Part shown: piece by piece, positions 12,531 through 24,387 of the stretch
Numbering within the stretch: position 1 is the stretch's first letter
How the letters are laid out: each line of letters opens with the position of its first letter
From: Cycas panzhihuaensis
Taxonomy: Eukaryota > Cycadophyta
Length of the DNA stretch: 64,000 nucleotides
Assembly (NCBI GenBank): GCA_023213395.1
Contig: CM041465.1
Location: 31,503,741 to 31,567,740, forward strand
Reading direction: 5' to 3'
Notes under the pieces: generated by a model
The model's input: only the letters and a program-made list of their open reading frames with translations
Told to the model about the DNA's origin: nothing
Database searches by the model: none
Made by a program: the position numbers and the translations under genes

Positions 12531-12710
12531 GGTAACAATAGTAGCTTCAAATTCAATTGAGTTGTTAGTAATATGATTCAAATATCTTCCAACAACTTCA
12601 AAGAGATCTACATTAGAGCCTTTGATAATCTAAGCAGTCGTAGATGGACCTGGATTTCCACGAGAAGCACGATCAATGTGAATAGTCCAAGGATAAACAA
12701 TAGACATGAT
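12531..12710 (-). pseudogene. Candidate archaeal-type RNase H of E2 (fragment)
   Basis: The minus strand from about 12710 reads IHIDRASRGNPGPSTTA, a stop, then IIKGS, and further on NNSIEFEATIVTLQ. This resembles the DGASRGNPGPAG...NNxAEYxAL pattern of plant-type (archaeal-like) RNase H, the additional RNase H of Tat/Ogre gypsy elements and also of plant RNase HI-like proteins. The first catalytic Asp and the Glu region (IEFEA) are visible. At about 60 codons it is a fragment. Identification is by motif only. Confidence 0.55.
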
Positions 12711-14324
12711 GGTGATAAAGCAATATAAACAAGGTAGCAAAAAAAAAGATTTAGGTATGTAAATGTGGGCTAACAGAAAAGAATTAGTCTTAATAGGAAA
12801 AGTATTTAATCAGACAGGGTTAAATTCTTCTACAACAACCATAGTGTAAGATAAGCATTAAGTACAGGGAATATGCCAACCTTAAGAAGCTATGCTCATT
12901 GAAAATTTAGGTACATTTGTGTAAACATCATATTTACAACAAAAGTAAGCTTCAAATGCCCATTTGCTACTAAAAAGCATAGAGTGGGATCAACAATACT
13001 CAAGGAAAAATAATTTTTGTAAGTGATGGCAAAAGCCATTCAAGGAAGATTATCCTCTATACTCATAAGAGCAAATAGAGGTCCCAATATAAGCAAACCA
13101 TTTTTATTTTGAAAAGGTTTTATATTTTTATGAAGTTTTGACAATATATTTTGAAAAACAAGAAAACATCAAAAAACCTCACCTATAGTTTGTAAACACA
13201 AACTAAAGATAATGACAATGGTATGTATGTTAGGTAGGTGAACCAAAACTAAAAACCCAAAAAAAGACCAAAATGATATCAACATCTATTTACATCTAAG
13301 ACACCCGATTCTCAAATTAATCTAGCTATGAAGGACAAGACCAACTCAAAATACATCATGTTTTACAAGTTGAAAATTTTTGTAATCTTTGCAATTTTTT
13401 ATTTTATTATCGTTGTTTTGAATATAAAAGATCATACATTATTCAATACAAGTGAAAATAAACAATCATAAATGACCAAGTCAAAACTCATTATTGTCCA
13501 TAAAGATGTGCAAAAGCACAAAGGAACAATGAATAGACAAATGAAAAAAACTACCAAAATACAACGATGAAAAGAACAAGCAGGAGTGCAAAGGCACCTT
13601 TTACCCCCAATCTTATTCAAACAAATAAGATTGGAACCAATACAAATAGGTTCATAGCCATGAAAGTTGACTAAGTCAACGGGATCAAACAAAGTCTAAT
13701 TAAAACTAAGCTCATCACACTGAGGTAAAACTTTAGAAAATGCGATTGTGCCACTTCTAAAGCTAGGTTGGTTAATAACCTAACCAATAAGTGAGTTAAC
13801 AAAAGAATTTGAAGCGTCATAAAAGGTATATGAATTAAATATAGGTAAGCAAGAATATGATTAAGTCTCTAATTCTAGAATATCAAAGTTCAATGAAATG
13901 GAAGAGGCTTCAAATGAAAAGGATGAATACAAATACTTTTCATTCACCAAAAAAGCAATAAAGAGTGATCCAGGGATAACATTAGGCTAAAATCCATATA
14001 AAATTTTTGAATCTAAATCCTTAGAAATAGCTAAAACATTTATGATTTTAGAATCACATGAACAAGTAAGTGCTTGATCTTGCTTAATGCTTATGGTGAG
14101 AACTTCATATTATGAATTAGCATTGCTTCTAAACTAGACCATAGTCATCTTACCATAAATGCATGTTATAGATCTATCCCATTGGTCGTGATCAAGATCA
14201 ACAAATAGGATGATCATTGAAATGTCAAGAGAAGTATCAGTTTAAAATATTGAAATTTTGACAACCTTCGCTTGGTTCTCAGGAGCAAACTGAATCTCAC
14301 CAAATAGGAAGGATGGTACTACAC
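12711..14324. other. E2 interior between protease and RNase H: reverse transcriptase expected but not seen
   Basis: About 1.6 kb, roughly the space an RT plus gypsy RNase H would need. I found no YxDD box or PFGLxNA-type motif in any minus frame. The 86-codon stretch 13692-13432 shows no motif. RT may be decayed beyond recognition, or replaced, in a non-autonomous derivative. Confidence 0.4.
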
Positions 14325-14680
14325 ACATGACACTTATCCATCATCGACCAAGTAGGATGTTATAATCAAGTGGAATATCAATAACTTCAATGTCAACCTC
14401 AATAGTATTTCCCTCAAATGTGATTGAAAATTTAGAGATTTTGTGCTTGGATGGACATTTGACTACATCAAATGCTTTAATCATTGTGGGACTCTTATCC
14501 AACTTTTTGAGTTAGAGAGAATGTATGAAGGAAAGAGGCATGACAATTAAAGATGAGTTGTCATTAATAATAGCTCTATGAACATTGATGACAACCTAAA
14601 CTAATGAAGGTATAAGATCTTGACAATCAACTACATCAAATGAAAGTAATAAAGGATTAAAAGATAATAACCTTGAAATG
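14325..14680 (-). pseudogene. pol: E2 gypsy aspartic protease (remnant)
   Basis: The minus strand reads INDNSSLIVMPLSFIHSL near 14580-14520 and then VIDIPLDYNILLGRRWM near 14390-14330. The second block is a hallmark of Tat/Athila-type gypsy proteases (DAPLDYNLLLGRSW). The first corresponds to the DNGSSLNVMP active-site segment, with the Gly between DN and SS missing, apparently one codon lost. The spacing of the two blocks (about 60-70 residues) fits a retropepsin. This assigns E2 to gypsy more firmly than gag alone. Confidence 0.75.
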
Positions 14681-15883
14681 AATTTAGAAAATTGAATCCT
14701 AAGTGATCAGAGATAATAATGTCTCATGGTAGGACAATACTCCAACACATCAAAAAGCGACATACTAGAAAAAATATACTTCAAATCCTCAATGAGAGAA
14801 TATGAAGCAGAAGCTCATGAACCAAGCTTAAGAGTAGGCCATTTAAGAGCCTTGGAAGTTTGAGGGTTGGAGACAATTAGTGGAGATTGAATATCTTTCA
14901 TTTGTTTAAAAGAGTCATCCTTCTCCTTTTTAGAAGTTTGTAAGGGGGATTGTACTATGAACACGTCAATAAAATCAATAGGTAAATATCCAAGATAATA
15001 AATCTGTAAAATAAGCTTTTTACCAGTAGTCTTACTAGATTCTCTAAGCTCAGATATTTGAACCCCTGAAGAAGGTTTAAGGAATAAATAGGGGAGAAAG
15101 CTACTAAGGAGTGGAATAAGGAATGTATAAGGATGACTAGTATGTATTTAAAGCAGGCAATGAGAACTGTGAACCAATCACTTAAAATGAATGGGCAAAT
15201 ATTGCATGACAAAGCTACAGAGAATTTAGTTGATTATGAAGACTTTGAATCTGCAAAGATAATTAAGCTTTAATATTTGATAGAGTGGAATGGGAAAAAT
15301 GTATAGGTTTTAAGTTATTGTTAAGGAAAGGATTCTTCTACATTCTCATCTATTGTTTTGGGTTCTAATAACATGATTATTATATTAAGGCCAAGGCGAG
15401 GCAATTCCTAATGGTATGTTCATTAGGAATGCAACAATCCAAGCACCAAAGTTGCTCGTGGCAAGTATTCTCTCAATGGCTTATCTCCCCATATCAATTG
15501 AAATAAAGAGGCTATGTAGGTCATTGTTATTGTCTATTTTGTAGTGCAACAAAGGGAATATTATTTTGTGGACAAGGGAAAGGATTATGTTGCCCCCTCA
15601 ACTAATCAGAACAAGGTTTGCTTTGACATCATTATACATCCTATACAAGGACACTCTAAGACTCATTTTGTGTAATGAGGTTCTCAACTAGATGTGTTAG
15701 TTGAATCGAAAACACAGTTAGATCAGACAAAGAAGTTGATAGAGGAGACTAGATTGTCTAAATAACTTATTAAATAGGTTGACATAAAAAGGGTAGGGGT
15801 GGACCCTCACCAATGACTCCATCTTGGTTAGAATCATCAAGGAAAATAACATGTAAAAGTGTTGGACTTTGAACAATAACTAA
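14681..15883. other. E2 interior between gag and protease, no clear motif
   Basis: About 1.2 kb. The 85-codon minus stretch at 15212-14955 is hydrophobic and motif-free and is probably chance. The gag C-terminus and any zinc knuckle should lie here, but I could not recognise a CCHC pattern. Confidence 0.35.
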
Positions 15884-16380
15884 TCATGATTGAATCAAAG
15901 TGTGCTCATATTGTTGAGCAATTTGTTCAACTTCTGTGTATGTCCTAAGACTTTGTCTCAAAAGCTTAAAGTTGACAACACCCATTAGACTATCAATGAA
16001 ACTTTGTTTTACGGTAATATCGTCAAGAGGAACTGTGCAAAAATTGACCAACTCACGAAAATGCTTTATGTGCTGACTGATGGTTTGATGGGGCATTTGT
16101 TTATATGTCAACAAAGTGTAAATATCATCATCTTTGACTTTAGGTAGAGCGAAATAATTGAGAAAATTCTCAAGCAACTCTTTGGTGCTATTAATTACAT
16201 TAGCGAGAAATTGCATAAACCAAAAGGTGCTAGCATCCTCTAAAATCATGTAGGGAAAAAGTCTCATTTGAATGCTATCATCATAAATTTATGCAATGTT
16301 AAGAAAAATGTCCATGTGATTTTTAGGATCCTCTTCTAATTTTCCACAGAACTTGGGCAAACCAAGTGGAATAATGGATA
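15884..16380 (-). pseudogene. gag: E2 gypsy gag (retrotransposon gag domain remnant)
   Basis: The minus frame 16267-15884 (127 codons) begins MRLFPYMILEDASTFWF and continues with LLENFLNYFALPKV, YKQMPHQTISQHIKHFREL and DSLMGVVNFKLLRQSL. This is the plant gypsy gag domain: LFPFSL...A..W..., then the F..FFPP.K...F.Q.P.E....W.RFK-like region. Translation upstream to about 16380 adds FCGKLEEDPKNHMDIFLNIA, the expected N-terminal part, with one stop, so the ATG at 16267 is not the true start. Gag forms the virus-like particle. Confidence 0.8.
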
Positions 16381-16798
16381 TATCTGACGTAGTTGCTGGT
16401 ATGGCTAACAAGGATGATCTGATATAAGAGAGGCATCAAAATCACAAAATGGTGAGACTTATGCTAGACTAACTCCCTGATGGAATACTCATGATGAGTC
16501 ACAAAGTGAAATATCAATGTAAATAATATCGAATTGCAGCAAAGAGTGATACTACAATGAAAGTTACTAGATATGAAGCAGCGAAACTGGGAGGAGGAAA
16601 ACATGAAATACCTATCTTAAGAGAGATAGAAGCTTCCACAAGCATGCATGGTCTAAGAGAGGATAAACTTCTTAATTGACAAGATACCTGTTGTAGTTAA
16701 CTAGAACCCCATAACATTGATGCGATGTTGTAGAGAATGTAAAGGTGACTGCAACGAGATTACAATTCCAGTCCCCAATATGGTTACTAGAAAATGTT
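16381..16798. other. E2 5' leader region
   Basis: About 420 bp between gag and the inner edge of the right LTR. No coding is seen. I could not recognise a tRNA-complementary PBS at the LTR edge near 16780-16798. Confidence 0.35.
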
Positions 16799-19700
16799 TG
16801 CATAAGGAGGTCATCATGTAAGATTCTATTAGAAATTTGTCTGTATGCATGATGAAGAATTTCAAGATCACACCCAAGGAAACATTTATGAGTTGAACAC
16901 AATGCAATCAAAAGATAGAAGTTACTTTTACAAGCAACTTCGTAATATAATGTCACCAAAACCTATTAAATCGACATCCTTTCTTTCTTCATTAATATCA
17001 ATTTTTAAATGTTTACTACTCATAAAGGGATGGTAATAAATACATTTAACCCTACAACTTCAAAATAAATAGCCCCAAATTACCATATAAGCATATACAG
17101 GTGAAGGGCTAGTAAAACAAAAATTGACTCTAGTTATAAGCAATAGTGGCTCAAATGATTCCTCCCAAGTTTATTTTATATTATGTTGATCGTCATCTAC
17201 CAAGATAGGTCATAAACACCTATCTTCTTGCTTATTTACAACTTGACTCAATTTAGAACATGATAAGATTTATTGCAAACATGTTGTATAATCACTCTAT
17301 AGCAACAAAATGCTACAACTTAAGAAAATCACTAATGCTACACTCCCATTGCATCCTAAGTTTACTATGAATTATCTTATTGCAATGATAATTGTCAACT
17401 TGGAATTATAATTATCCCATGACAAGACAAGATAGGATCTGTTTGTCTTTTTGTTTTTCAAATGTTCTTGCGTGTCCAGTATTCAACAATTTTGTTGTCT
17501 ATTATTGTATTACATAAGGCATACAAAACTAGCAATGGACTTTGATGTTGTTGTTTGAGATGAGAAATCACAATTAGTTTGAGATGTACCCTTCTTTATC
17601 ACAAGCAAATTCATTCAAAGAATGAACAATTTGTAGACAACCACAGATCATAGACTTTGAACAAACTAAAGAAGATTCTCATGCAGACTACTCCTCTCTA
17701 TAAGAAGGAAACACCTTTCTATTTAGCTAACGAATAACCACATACCAGAAAATGCCTTTACTAAGTCATGCTCAAATTCACCTTGGAAATAGGGTAGATA
17801 ACAAACCCTTCTTTTTAAGGCGTTAGTAAAATTTCTCAACTTCCCCTTAGCTTATGTCACTTGAGAAATATCCATCAACTCCTATTCTATATAAATAGAA
17901 AGTGATTCTCTCCAATAAAGACTATCAAGTTGGCCTCACAAGGACAATGGATATAGGAAAAATTATTCTCTTCAACAAAGTGAGTTAGTCTCATAAGGAC
18001 AAGAGAGATGCAAATTAATAGCCAACCTACAGAATTTATAAGCTAGGGAAAAAAAATAAAAAGTTTATCATATTAAAGTCACCATAAATAGCCCAAGAAG
18101 TCACTAGGGGTGCAGATTGTGTTGATGTCATGAGGACACATTCAAGTTTAGAAGTTATCAATAAATAAAAGTTGTGCAAATGAGCAATTCTGATTCATTG
18201 GGTGTGAAGAAAAGTTTTTTTTTTTTTAGTTATTGCAGATGGAAACAGTAAGAGTGGAAAATTATGAGTTCTTTGGGTATCTATTCAATTGAAGCCATTT
18301 AGTGAAATACCATGTCATTGGTCTTGAACAGGAAAATATTCCCAAAAAAGAAAAAAAAATCAAGAGCAACTATAATGTAAATATTGTTTTTGAATGATAA
18401 CATCCATGTCATACATTTATCATCTAGTCAACTACCACGAGCCTACTAATCTCAAATGTTTCATATGGTGGTTAACATCTTGACTTTGTTAGTAGCAACA
18501 ATCTAATAGAATTTTCAATAAAATTAGACTAAAATTCTAGGAGGTTCCACCATGTAAAAAATTAGATCCAAGTGACATCCATCAGGGGATTCTCTATAGG
18601 TTTCTCAATCAACTCAACACCAAACTAGGCATTCAGACAACATTTAAATTAACATCAATGACAACTATTGCATACCTTAAAGTGAAAGTTTCTTGAATGA
18701 ATTTAAAGAATAAGTACCTTTCAAATCATAATTCCAAACTAATATAATTTGATTGCAATGAGAAAATGCATAAGAGAAAGATTGGGCCAAATTTTGATTT
18801 TATTGAAGCCTTTTTTAAAAAATTGAAACTCTCTTGTCTTCCTCCCATTGAGCACAAAAGATATATAGTACTAATAATTAAGTAAATACATTAGCAACAT
18901 CCTTCCACATTTCTAATATTCCCCTAAAGAAAACATATTACACCTTAACTGCCATGGTTTAACTTAAAATTTACATATATGACCAAATTTAATGAGTTCA
19001 AGCAAAAGGTAAAAGAACACAAAGCTTTGTAATCCCTAGTATGCAAGCACCCTAACAACTTAACTTACAACGAATGACAAACAAGAAGTTATAGTAGCCA
19101 ATGATAGCCCTTTCCTAATTAGTTGTAGCAGAACCTTGAGAACAACAAATAAATAATTGCCAAGAACTAGTGGTAGGCTTGGCAAATGTAGCATGGATGA
19201 TGGAGGTGTATACATCTTAACAAGAGGACGCACTCCATTTGTACTCATAGCTAACAATGACAAATAAAATGCCTGATAACAATGCCATTCAACCAAGTTG
19301 AACTTGGAACTAGTACGAGACTTGGAAACAAACTCCAACCTTCTGACTTTCAAAGATGTTTTTAATTCAAATCAAAATAGTTAAACAAGACCTTATTCAT
19401 ATGGATCTCCCTCTAAAAGAGGCTTCATTTTAAAGCTTTGACAATATTGAATTTAAAAAGGATGCTAACTCATACTTTCCAAATATCACGTAAAAGGGTT
19501 CAAATAAATGGCAATGCTAGAAGTAAGACTAAACCTAAATGAATAACAATGGGAGACTTGGATGGTAATACTACAAGGGCCAGAAGCCATGCACGAGAGT
19601 TAAATTAACTTGAATCTCCTTTTTTCCCATCTCCATTCAGGGAAAAATTACTTCCTTTAAAAGATGAACATTTCTGCATAAGCAAACTATGCTCTTGCTT

Positions 19701-20471
19701 GATAGTTGCTCGAATGAATTCTTGCAGTGAGGCTTGAAATTAGATAGCCCACTTCAAATTCATAACTAGACCAGAGGAAAACTATTACTCCAAATTTTGG
19801 GCTAAACCCTTTATAGAATACTCCATAGCCAACATGTTTGCCTTCTCGCTATAGAGTAATGCTTTGTTAAGAGATATTTTAATGACTTTCATAAGGGGGA
19901 TAATTGCCTTAGGCTTTACAATAGGGTCTCTGCATGCCATTCACTTGAAACAATTATGATCACACATAAACATTCATCAAATTAAGAATTGATAGCTTTT
20001 CTTTTAATAACAAAGCATCTCCCATCTTTTGTCTTCTAGAGAATGGTGTCTCATAATGTCTCCTTCATCGTTGTCTCTATTACATCTTTTAGAGGATAGC
20101 ATTTCCTTGAACCAAGTCTCCATCTTCTTTAAGAAAATTCACCCCTTTTTCCAAAGAACCATCAAATTGAAAATCATGAAACATATTCAAACATCTTTTT
20201 TTTAAGAGAGTTCAAAAATTACCCCTAAAGAGAGCCAAGCGAGTTTTATTTATCCATTAAGAAATAAATACGTGTTGGTGAAGATGACAAGGCCATTCAA
20301 TTTGTTTCAAAATACACTAAATGAGCCTTGTCATCAATTAAACACTAACATAAATATTAACTCAACTAAATACATGAGACCCCATACAAAAGAGGTATAA
20401 TATAAAATAAGACAATTACATCAAATGAGGGAAACATCATCCCATATAACCTAGATCATTAACATATAAAA
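16799..20471 (-). repeat. Right (5') LTR of E2, main part (interrupted by E3)
   Basis: Collinear with 5984-9694. The left edge TGCATAAGGAGG aligns to TGGCATAGGAAAG at 5984. The match runs to AACATATAAAA at about 20471, where E3 begins, and the last 44 bp are at 59809-59852. Small ORFs here (for example 19060-19353) have diverged counterparts in the left LTR without conserved frames, so I do not call genes. Confidence 0.78.
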
Positions 20472-20659
20472 TGTCATTATGCTTCAATGCATTAATAAGG
20501 AGAGAGAAACTCTCATATAAATATATCATGTATATATAAAGAGGCCAGTGTATGTTGACCAAGTATCAATAATACATTAAAGAGAGGTTAAACACATAAT
20601 GCTCAACTTTACCTTAGAAAACTTTAGAATACAAAAGATAAAATATTATTTCTCTAACA
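20472..20659 (-). repeat. 3' LTR of E3
   Basis: 188 bp, ends TTTCTCTAACA. It shares AGAGAGAAACTCTCATATAAA and TAGAATACAAAAGATA with 59597-59808 but is shorter by about 25 bp near its left edge. On its right are CCCTCTCTTAATGTTTT, the complement of the polypurine tract, and then RNase H. TATATAAA-type promoter boxes lie near 20515 and 20534. Confidence 0.75.
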
Positions 20660-22230
20660 CCCTCTCTTAATGTTTTAGCTTTTGTTTTCAACACCAAGAA
20701 GATGCTTAAGATATTGGAATTTATCTTTTGGAAGTGTTTTTATGATAATATCAACAAGTTGTTCTTTGTTGCTATAGTATAATAAATCTCTCTCTTTATT
20801 TTGTACTTTCTCTCTGATGAAATGATAATGAACTTCCAGGTGTTTTGTTTTGACATGGAATACTAGATTCTTTATTAATTTAATAACACTTTGGTTATCA
20901 TAAAGAACAGATGTAAACTAATTTTTTTTTTTTTTAAATCTTTAAGTAGTTATCTAACCCATACTGCTTCACAGGTGGCATTGACAGCTACTTTATATTA
21001 TACTTCAGTGGATGACAAGGCCATTATGGATTGTTTCTTGTTACTCCAAGATATAAGTGCAGATCTAAATGAAAAATAATATCATGTGGTAGATTTTCTC
21101 TCTTGTTTATCTCCTACCTAATCTAAATTACTATAACCAACTAACTAAATATTTGAAACTTGAGTGTAGTTAAGATCCATTATTAGGTTCTTTTAATATA
21201 TCTAAGAATTCTTTTAGCAACATTCCAAAGAAATAATTTTTGATGTTGCATATACAACTCTAACTAAGTATGAAATATCTAGCCTTATAGTTATGAGGTG
21301 GATAAGACTACCTATAAATTATCTATACAATGTTCCATCTATTGTTTATTTATTATCATCGGTATTTAAAATGCATCCAATTTCCATTAGAGTACCTCAG
21401 TTATTATAATCCTCCATTATAATTTTTTGAAGGACTTGTTTAACATATTTTTCTTGGAATATGAAAATAGAATCCTTTTGTTGACTGACTTCAATGCCTA
21501 GATAATAATGAAGCTGACCTATATCTATCATTTCAAATTGATTTTCCATTTGTAGCTTGACTTGGCAGATTGTATCATTATCATTTCTTCTAACTATCAT
21601 GCCATATACATAAACTACAATGATAATTATTAAATTATCTTTATTTGTTTTAATATAAAGAGTAGGGTCTGAGTTACATTTACAAAAAATATATTTGTTG
21701 TAGATGTTGATCTAGCTTTACATAACATACTTTGAGTGCATGTTTTAGTCCATATAGGGTTTTTTTAATTTGCAGATAAAATTTTCTTCACCATTTTTTA
21801 TATATCTTGTTAGTTGTTACATATATATTTCCTCAGCCAAATCATCATTCAAGAAAGCACTTTTGACATCGATTTGTATGGTGTTGCATTTAAATTAAGC
21901 TACCATGGCTATAATTGTCCACATAGTAATTAATTTGTCTACTAGTGAAATGTTTTCCTTATAATCAATTCCTTCTATTTGAATATAACCTTTTACAACC
22001 AGTCTTACCTTATATCTTTTAATTGTACTTTTAGATTTTTCTTTTATCTTTTATACCTACTTGCAACCAATGATGGGTTTGTCTATGGAAGCATCCATTA
22101 ATTCCCAAGTCTTATTCTTTTTTATGGCATCAATTTCTGCATCTATGGCTTCTTGCCACTCTAGATGATCACAAGCTTCTAAATAATTTTGTGATTCAAT
22201 AGAGCACATTAAGCTTTAGTATCTTTGTGA
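20660..22230 (-). pseudogene. pol: E3 copia RNase H and reverse transcriptase (remnant)
   Basis: Minus strand. RNase H shows KQSIMALSSTEV, AVNATCEAVW, DNQSVIKLIKNLVFHVKTKH and VHYHFIREKVQ (about 21000-20700). RT shows MIDIGQLHYYLGIEVSQQKDSIF at 21540-21470 and LQIKKTLYGLKHALKV near 21750. The catalytic box near 21603-21614 reads YVYG instead of YVDD, so both catalytic aspartates are gone. Many stops. The canonical order leads into the LTR at 20659. Confidence 0.85.
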
Positions 22231-22921
22231 CCTAGTCCTTTGTTTAAACATATTACCTTTTGATTCTTCAAAAGTTTTGATGTATTGCTTGGGTAATCCT
22301 TTTGAAGATTCATGACTGCTTCTTTTAGACGAGTTTTATTCTTCTTTAGAAATGTTTTGTTCTTCTTCAAACAATTAATGTTATTCTATGATACTTTGCT
22401 CATTTTCTTCCTGAAGCTCACTATCTAACATATCTTTTTCTACAGTAATGACTTTAGAAACTTCTTCAATTAGTACATGTGCCTGTGTATCTCCTTCAAT
22501 TTGTTTGTACTCTATCTTTTCTTTTTTATTTATCTGTTCATGAAAAGTCACATCTCTACTAACATATATCCTGTTTGTTTTTATCTTTACATCTATATGC
22601 TTTAGATTTATTACTATATTCAATTATAATGCATTCTATACTTTTGTCATCTAGCTTTATTCTTTTCTTGTTAGGAATTTAAACATAAGCTTTACTACTA
22701 AAGATTTTAAGATGACTTACATTTAGCCTTCTGTCAGTCCATGCTTCTTTAGGAGTTATATCATCTAGAGCTTGTGTAGGGCTTTTGTTGATGAGGTACA
22801 TTGATGTGTTGACTGCTTATGCCCAATATGTTTTTGTTAATGTCTTTTTGTTTATCATGCATTGTGTTATTTTTATTATTGTTCTATTCATACGTTTAAC
22901 TACTCCATTTGATTGTGGTAT
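22231..22921 (-). pseudogene. pol: E3 copia integrase C-terminal part
   Basis: Minus strand from 22921: PQSNGVVKRMNRTI (the PQQNGVxERxNRT box), then MINKKTLTKTYWA, YLINKSPTQALDDITPKEAWTDRR, VSHLKIFSSKAYV and the YSNKSKAYRC region. A charged IN-RT linker follows (frame 22623-22381, HEQINKKEKIEYKQIEGD). The box is cut immediately before PQ by the E3i insertion; the preceding residues VTTPYT are at 28141-28190. Confidence 0.85.
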
Positions 22922-22996
22922 ATTCTTAAAACATATTGATTCAAAGATTGTCTTTGAAGCCCTAATGAAAAATATAGATCAAAGCTATGATACAAG

Positions 22997-23313
22997 TGTG
23001 AGGTATAAAAATAAACAATAAATGAAATATAAGAAAGATAAAGTATGGACAAAGTAAAAGACAACAATGATATGGAAAAATGAGCACCTTCCAAATTATT
23101 GCATTAGACATGAATATATACTTATAGTATAATTGACCTCATACTTGACCAATGAGATGGAAGAACACTTAAGTTAACTAATGGGGATGTTTATATGAAT
23201 AGGTGTGCATCACATGCACACATATCAATCTCATAATAAAATATACCTATGAGAGAGTTAAGAAATGATAAGGGGGGCACACATAAACTCACATTAAACA
23301 CTATGTTTTAACA
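22997..23313 (-). repeat. Probable LTR (or its right part) within E3i
   Basis: Right edge CTATGTTTTAACA followed by T, twelve C and TCATAATG, i.e. a minus-strand G-rich polypurine tract adjoining a TGTTAAAACATAG LTR start. The left edge is uncertain: TGTGAGG at 22997 follows a PBS-like GCTATGATACAAG, or the LTR may begin at the insertion edge 22922. No second copy was recognised. Confidence 0.45.
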
Positions 23314-23314
23314 T

Positions 23315-23326
23315 CCCCCCCCCCCC
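23315..23326 (-). other. Twelve-C run, polypurine tract of an E3i element
   Basis: Twelve consecutive C on the plus strand, directly inside an LTR edge, and so a pure G12 tract on the sense strand of the element. Confidence 0.6.
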
Positions 23327-23989
23327 TCATAATGTTTAATGTCATATTTATACATTATATGGAAATCTACTCGAATAAATAAAGATTGACTCTATATGTC
23401 GCTAGCTATATCTACAAGCTGCAAATAAAATCTATTGAAACCTATATAAAGAAAAGTCCATCTACCAAGATGCATGGGTAACCAACTATTATAATCTCCA
23501 ATTAAATAGGAACCTTCTTCAAATGCATCATTTAATCAAGCAGTCAACTTTATTTTGAAAACAAGTCTACATAACAAATGAGTTAAGTACCAAAATAGTT
23601 GCATTCATGTTCAAGGCAACCAATTTTTAGTTCTTTCATTCTTATTTGAAGTAACCAATTTGTAGTTCTTTCAAAGATAAGAGTAAGAAATATGCTTTTA
23701 TGAAGCATCATCTGCTAAAAAATAATAATACAAATACCAGATGTAATTTTATAAAAAAAAAACTCTTATAAGTGTAAAAAGGATTCTTAAGAGCCTTTAA
23801 TCTATCATAAATAAGTAATTTTTGCTTAAATTTAAACCAAACATGCTTTTTCTTTCACCATCTTGCAAAAATAATATTTATAACAAGAGTAATGACCCTT
23901 TTAAGGAGGGTTTACCCTAAGGTTTTAGACTAAAAAAAATACCCTCTAATAAAATGTTGATAACTTTTTACTCAAACTTTTAACTAATC

Positions 23990-24387
23990 TGAAATCACTT
24001 CCACATAGATTAAAAAATATATAGAATTTAAAAAAAAATTGAGGTCAATTAAATACTTACAATTAAAGTTATGGCTATTCAAAGTTGAGGTATCAAATCT
24101 GCCTTCAAAATTGGTGACGAAAAATAAGCAAAAATTAAATCTGTTATAATCCTTTCTTTATAGCTCCAAAATTTGTAATCTAATCACTCAAGCTTTGTAG
24201 GACAAATCAATTCGTCTTAAATTCACCATTGTTTCTTGAAAAAAATTTTAGTGTAGTCTTTAAACCCTTCTACCTACTTGCAAAATGATTATATACAAAA
24301 GAAACTTGGCTCAATAGGCTCAAAACTTGATTGAGAGGATCTTCACCTTACCATAGTAACTTGGATTCAACCTTGCTCTGATATCAT
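23990..24387 (-). other. 5' leader and PBS of an E3i element, related to E4g
   Basis: The segment 23990-24260 is clearly related to 31720-31980 in the E4g leader: shared AAATTGAGGTCA, AAAGTTATGGCTATT, AAGTTGAGG, GACGAAAAA and ATTTCGTCT-like blocks in the same order. The end at 24374-24387 has GCTCTGATATCATG, the complement of an initiator-Met PBS, followed by TGTTAAAATATATACCC, a probable LTR start. Only about 1.05 kb separates this PBS from the polypurine tract at 23315, too little for pol, so this looks like a small non-autonomous element. Confidence 0.6.

Noticed and set aside
13432-13692. 86-codon Cys/Phe-rich open stretch on the minus strand
   Set aside because: No domain or homologous frame seen; AT-rich chance ORF is more likely.
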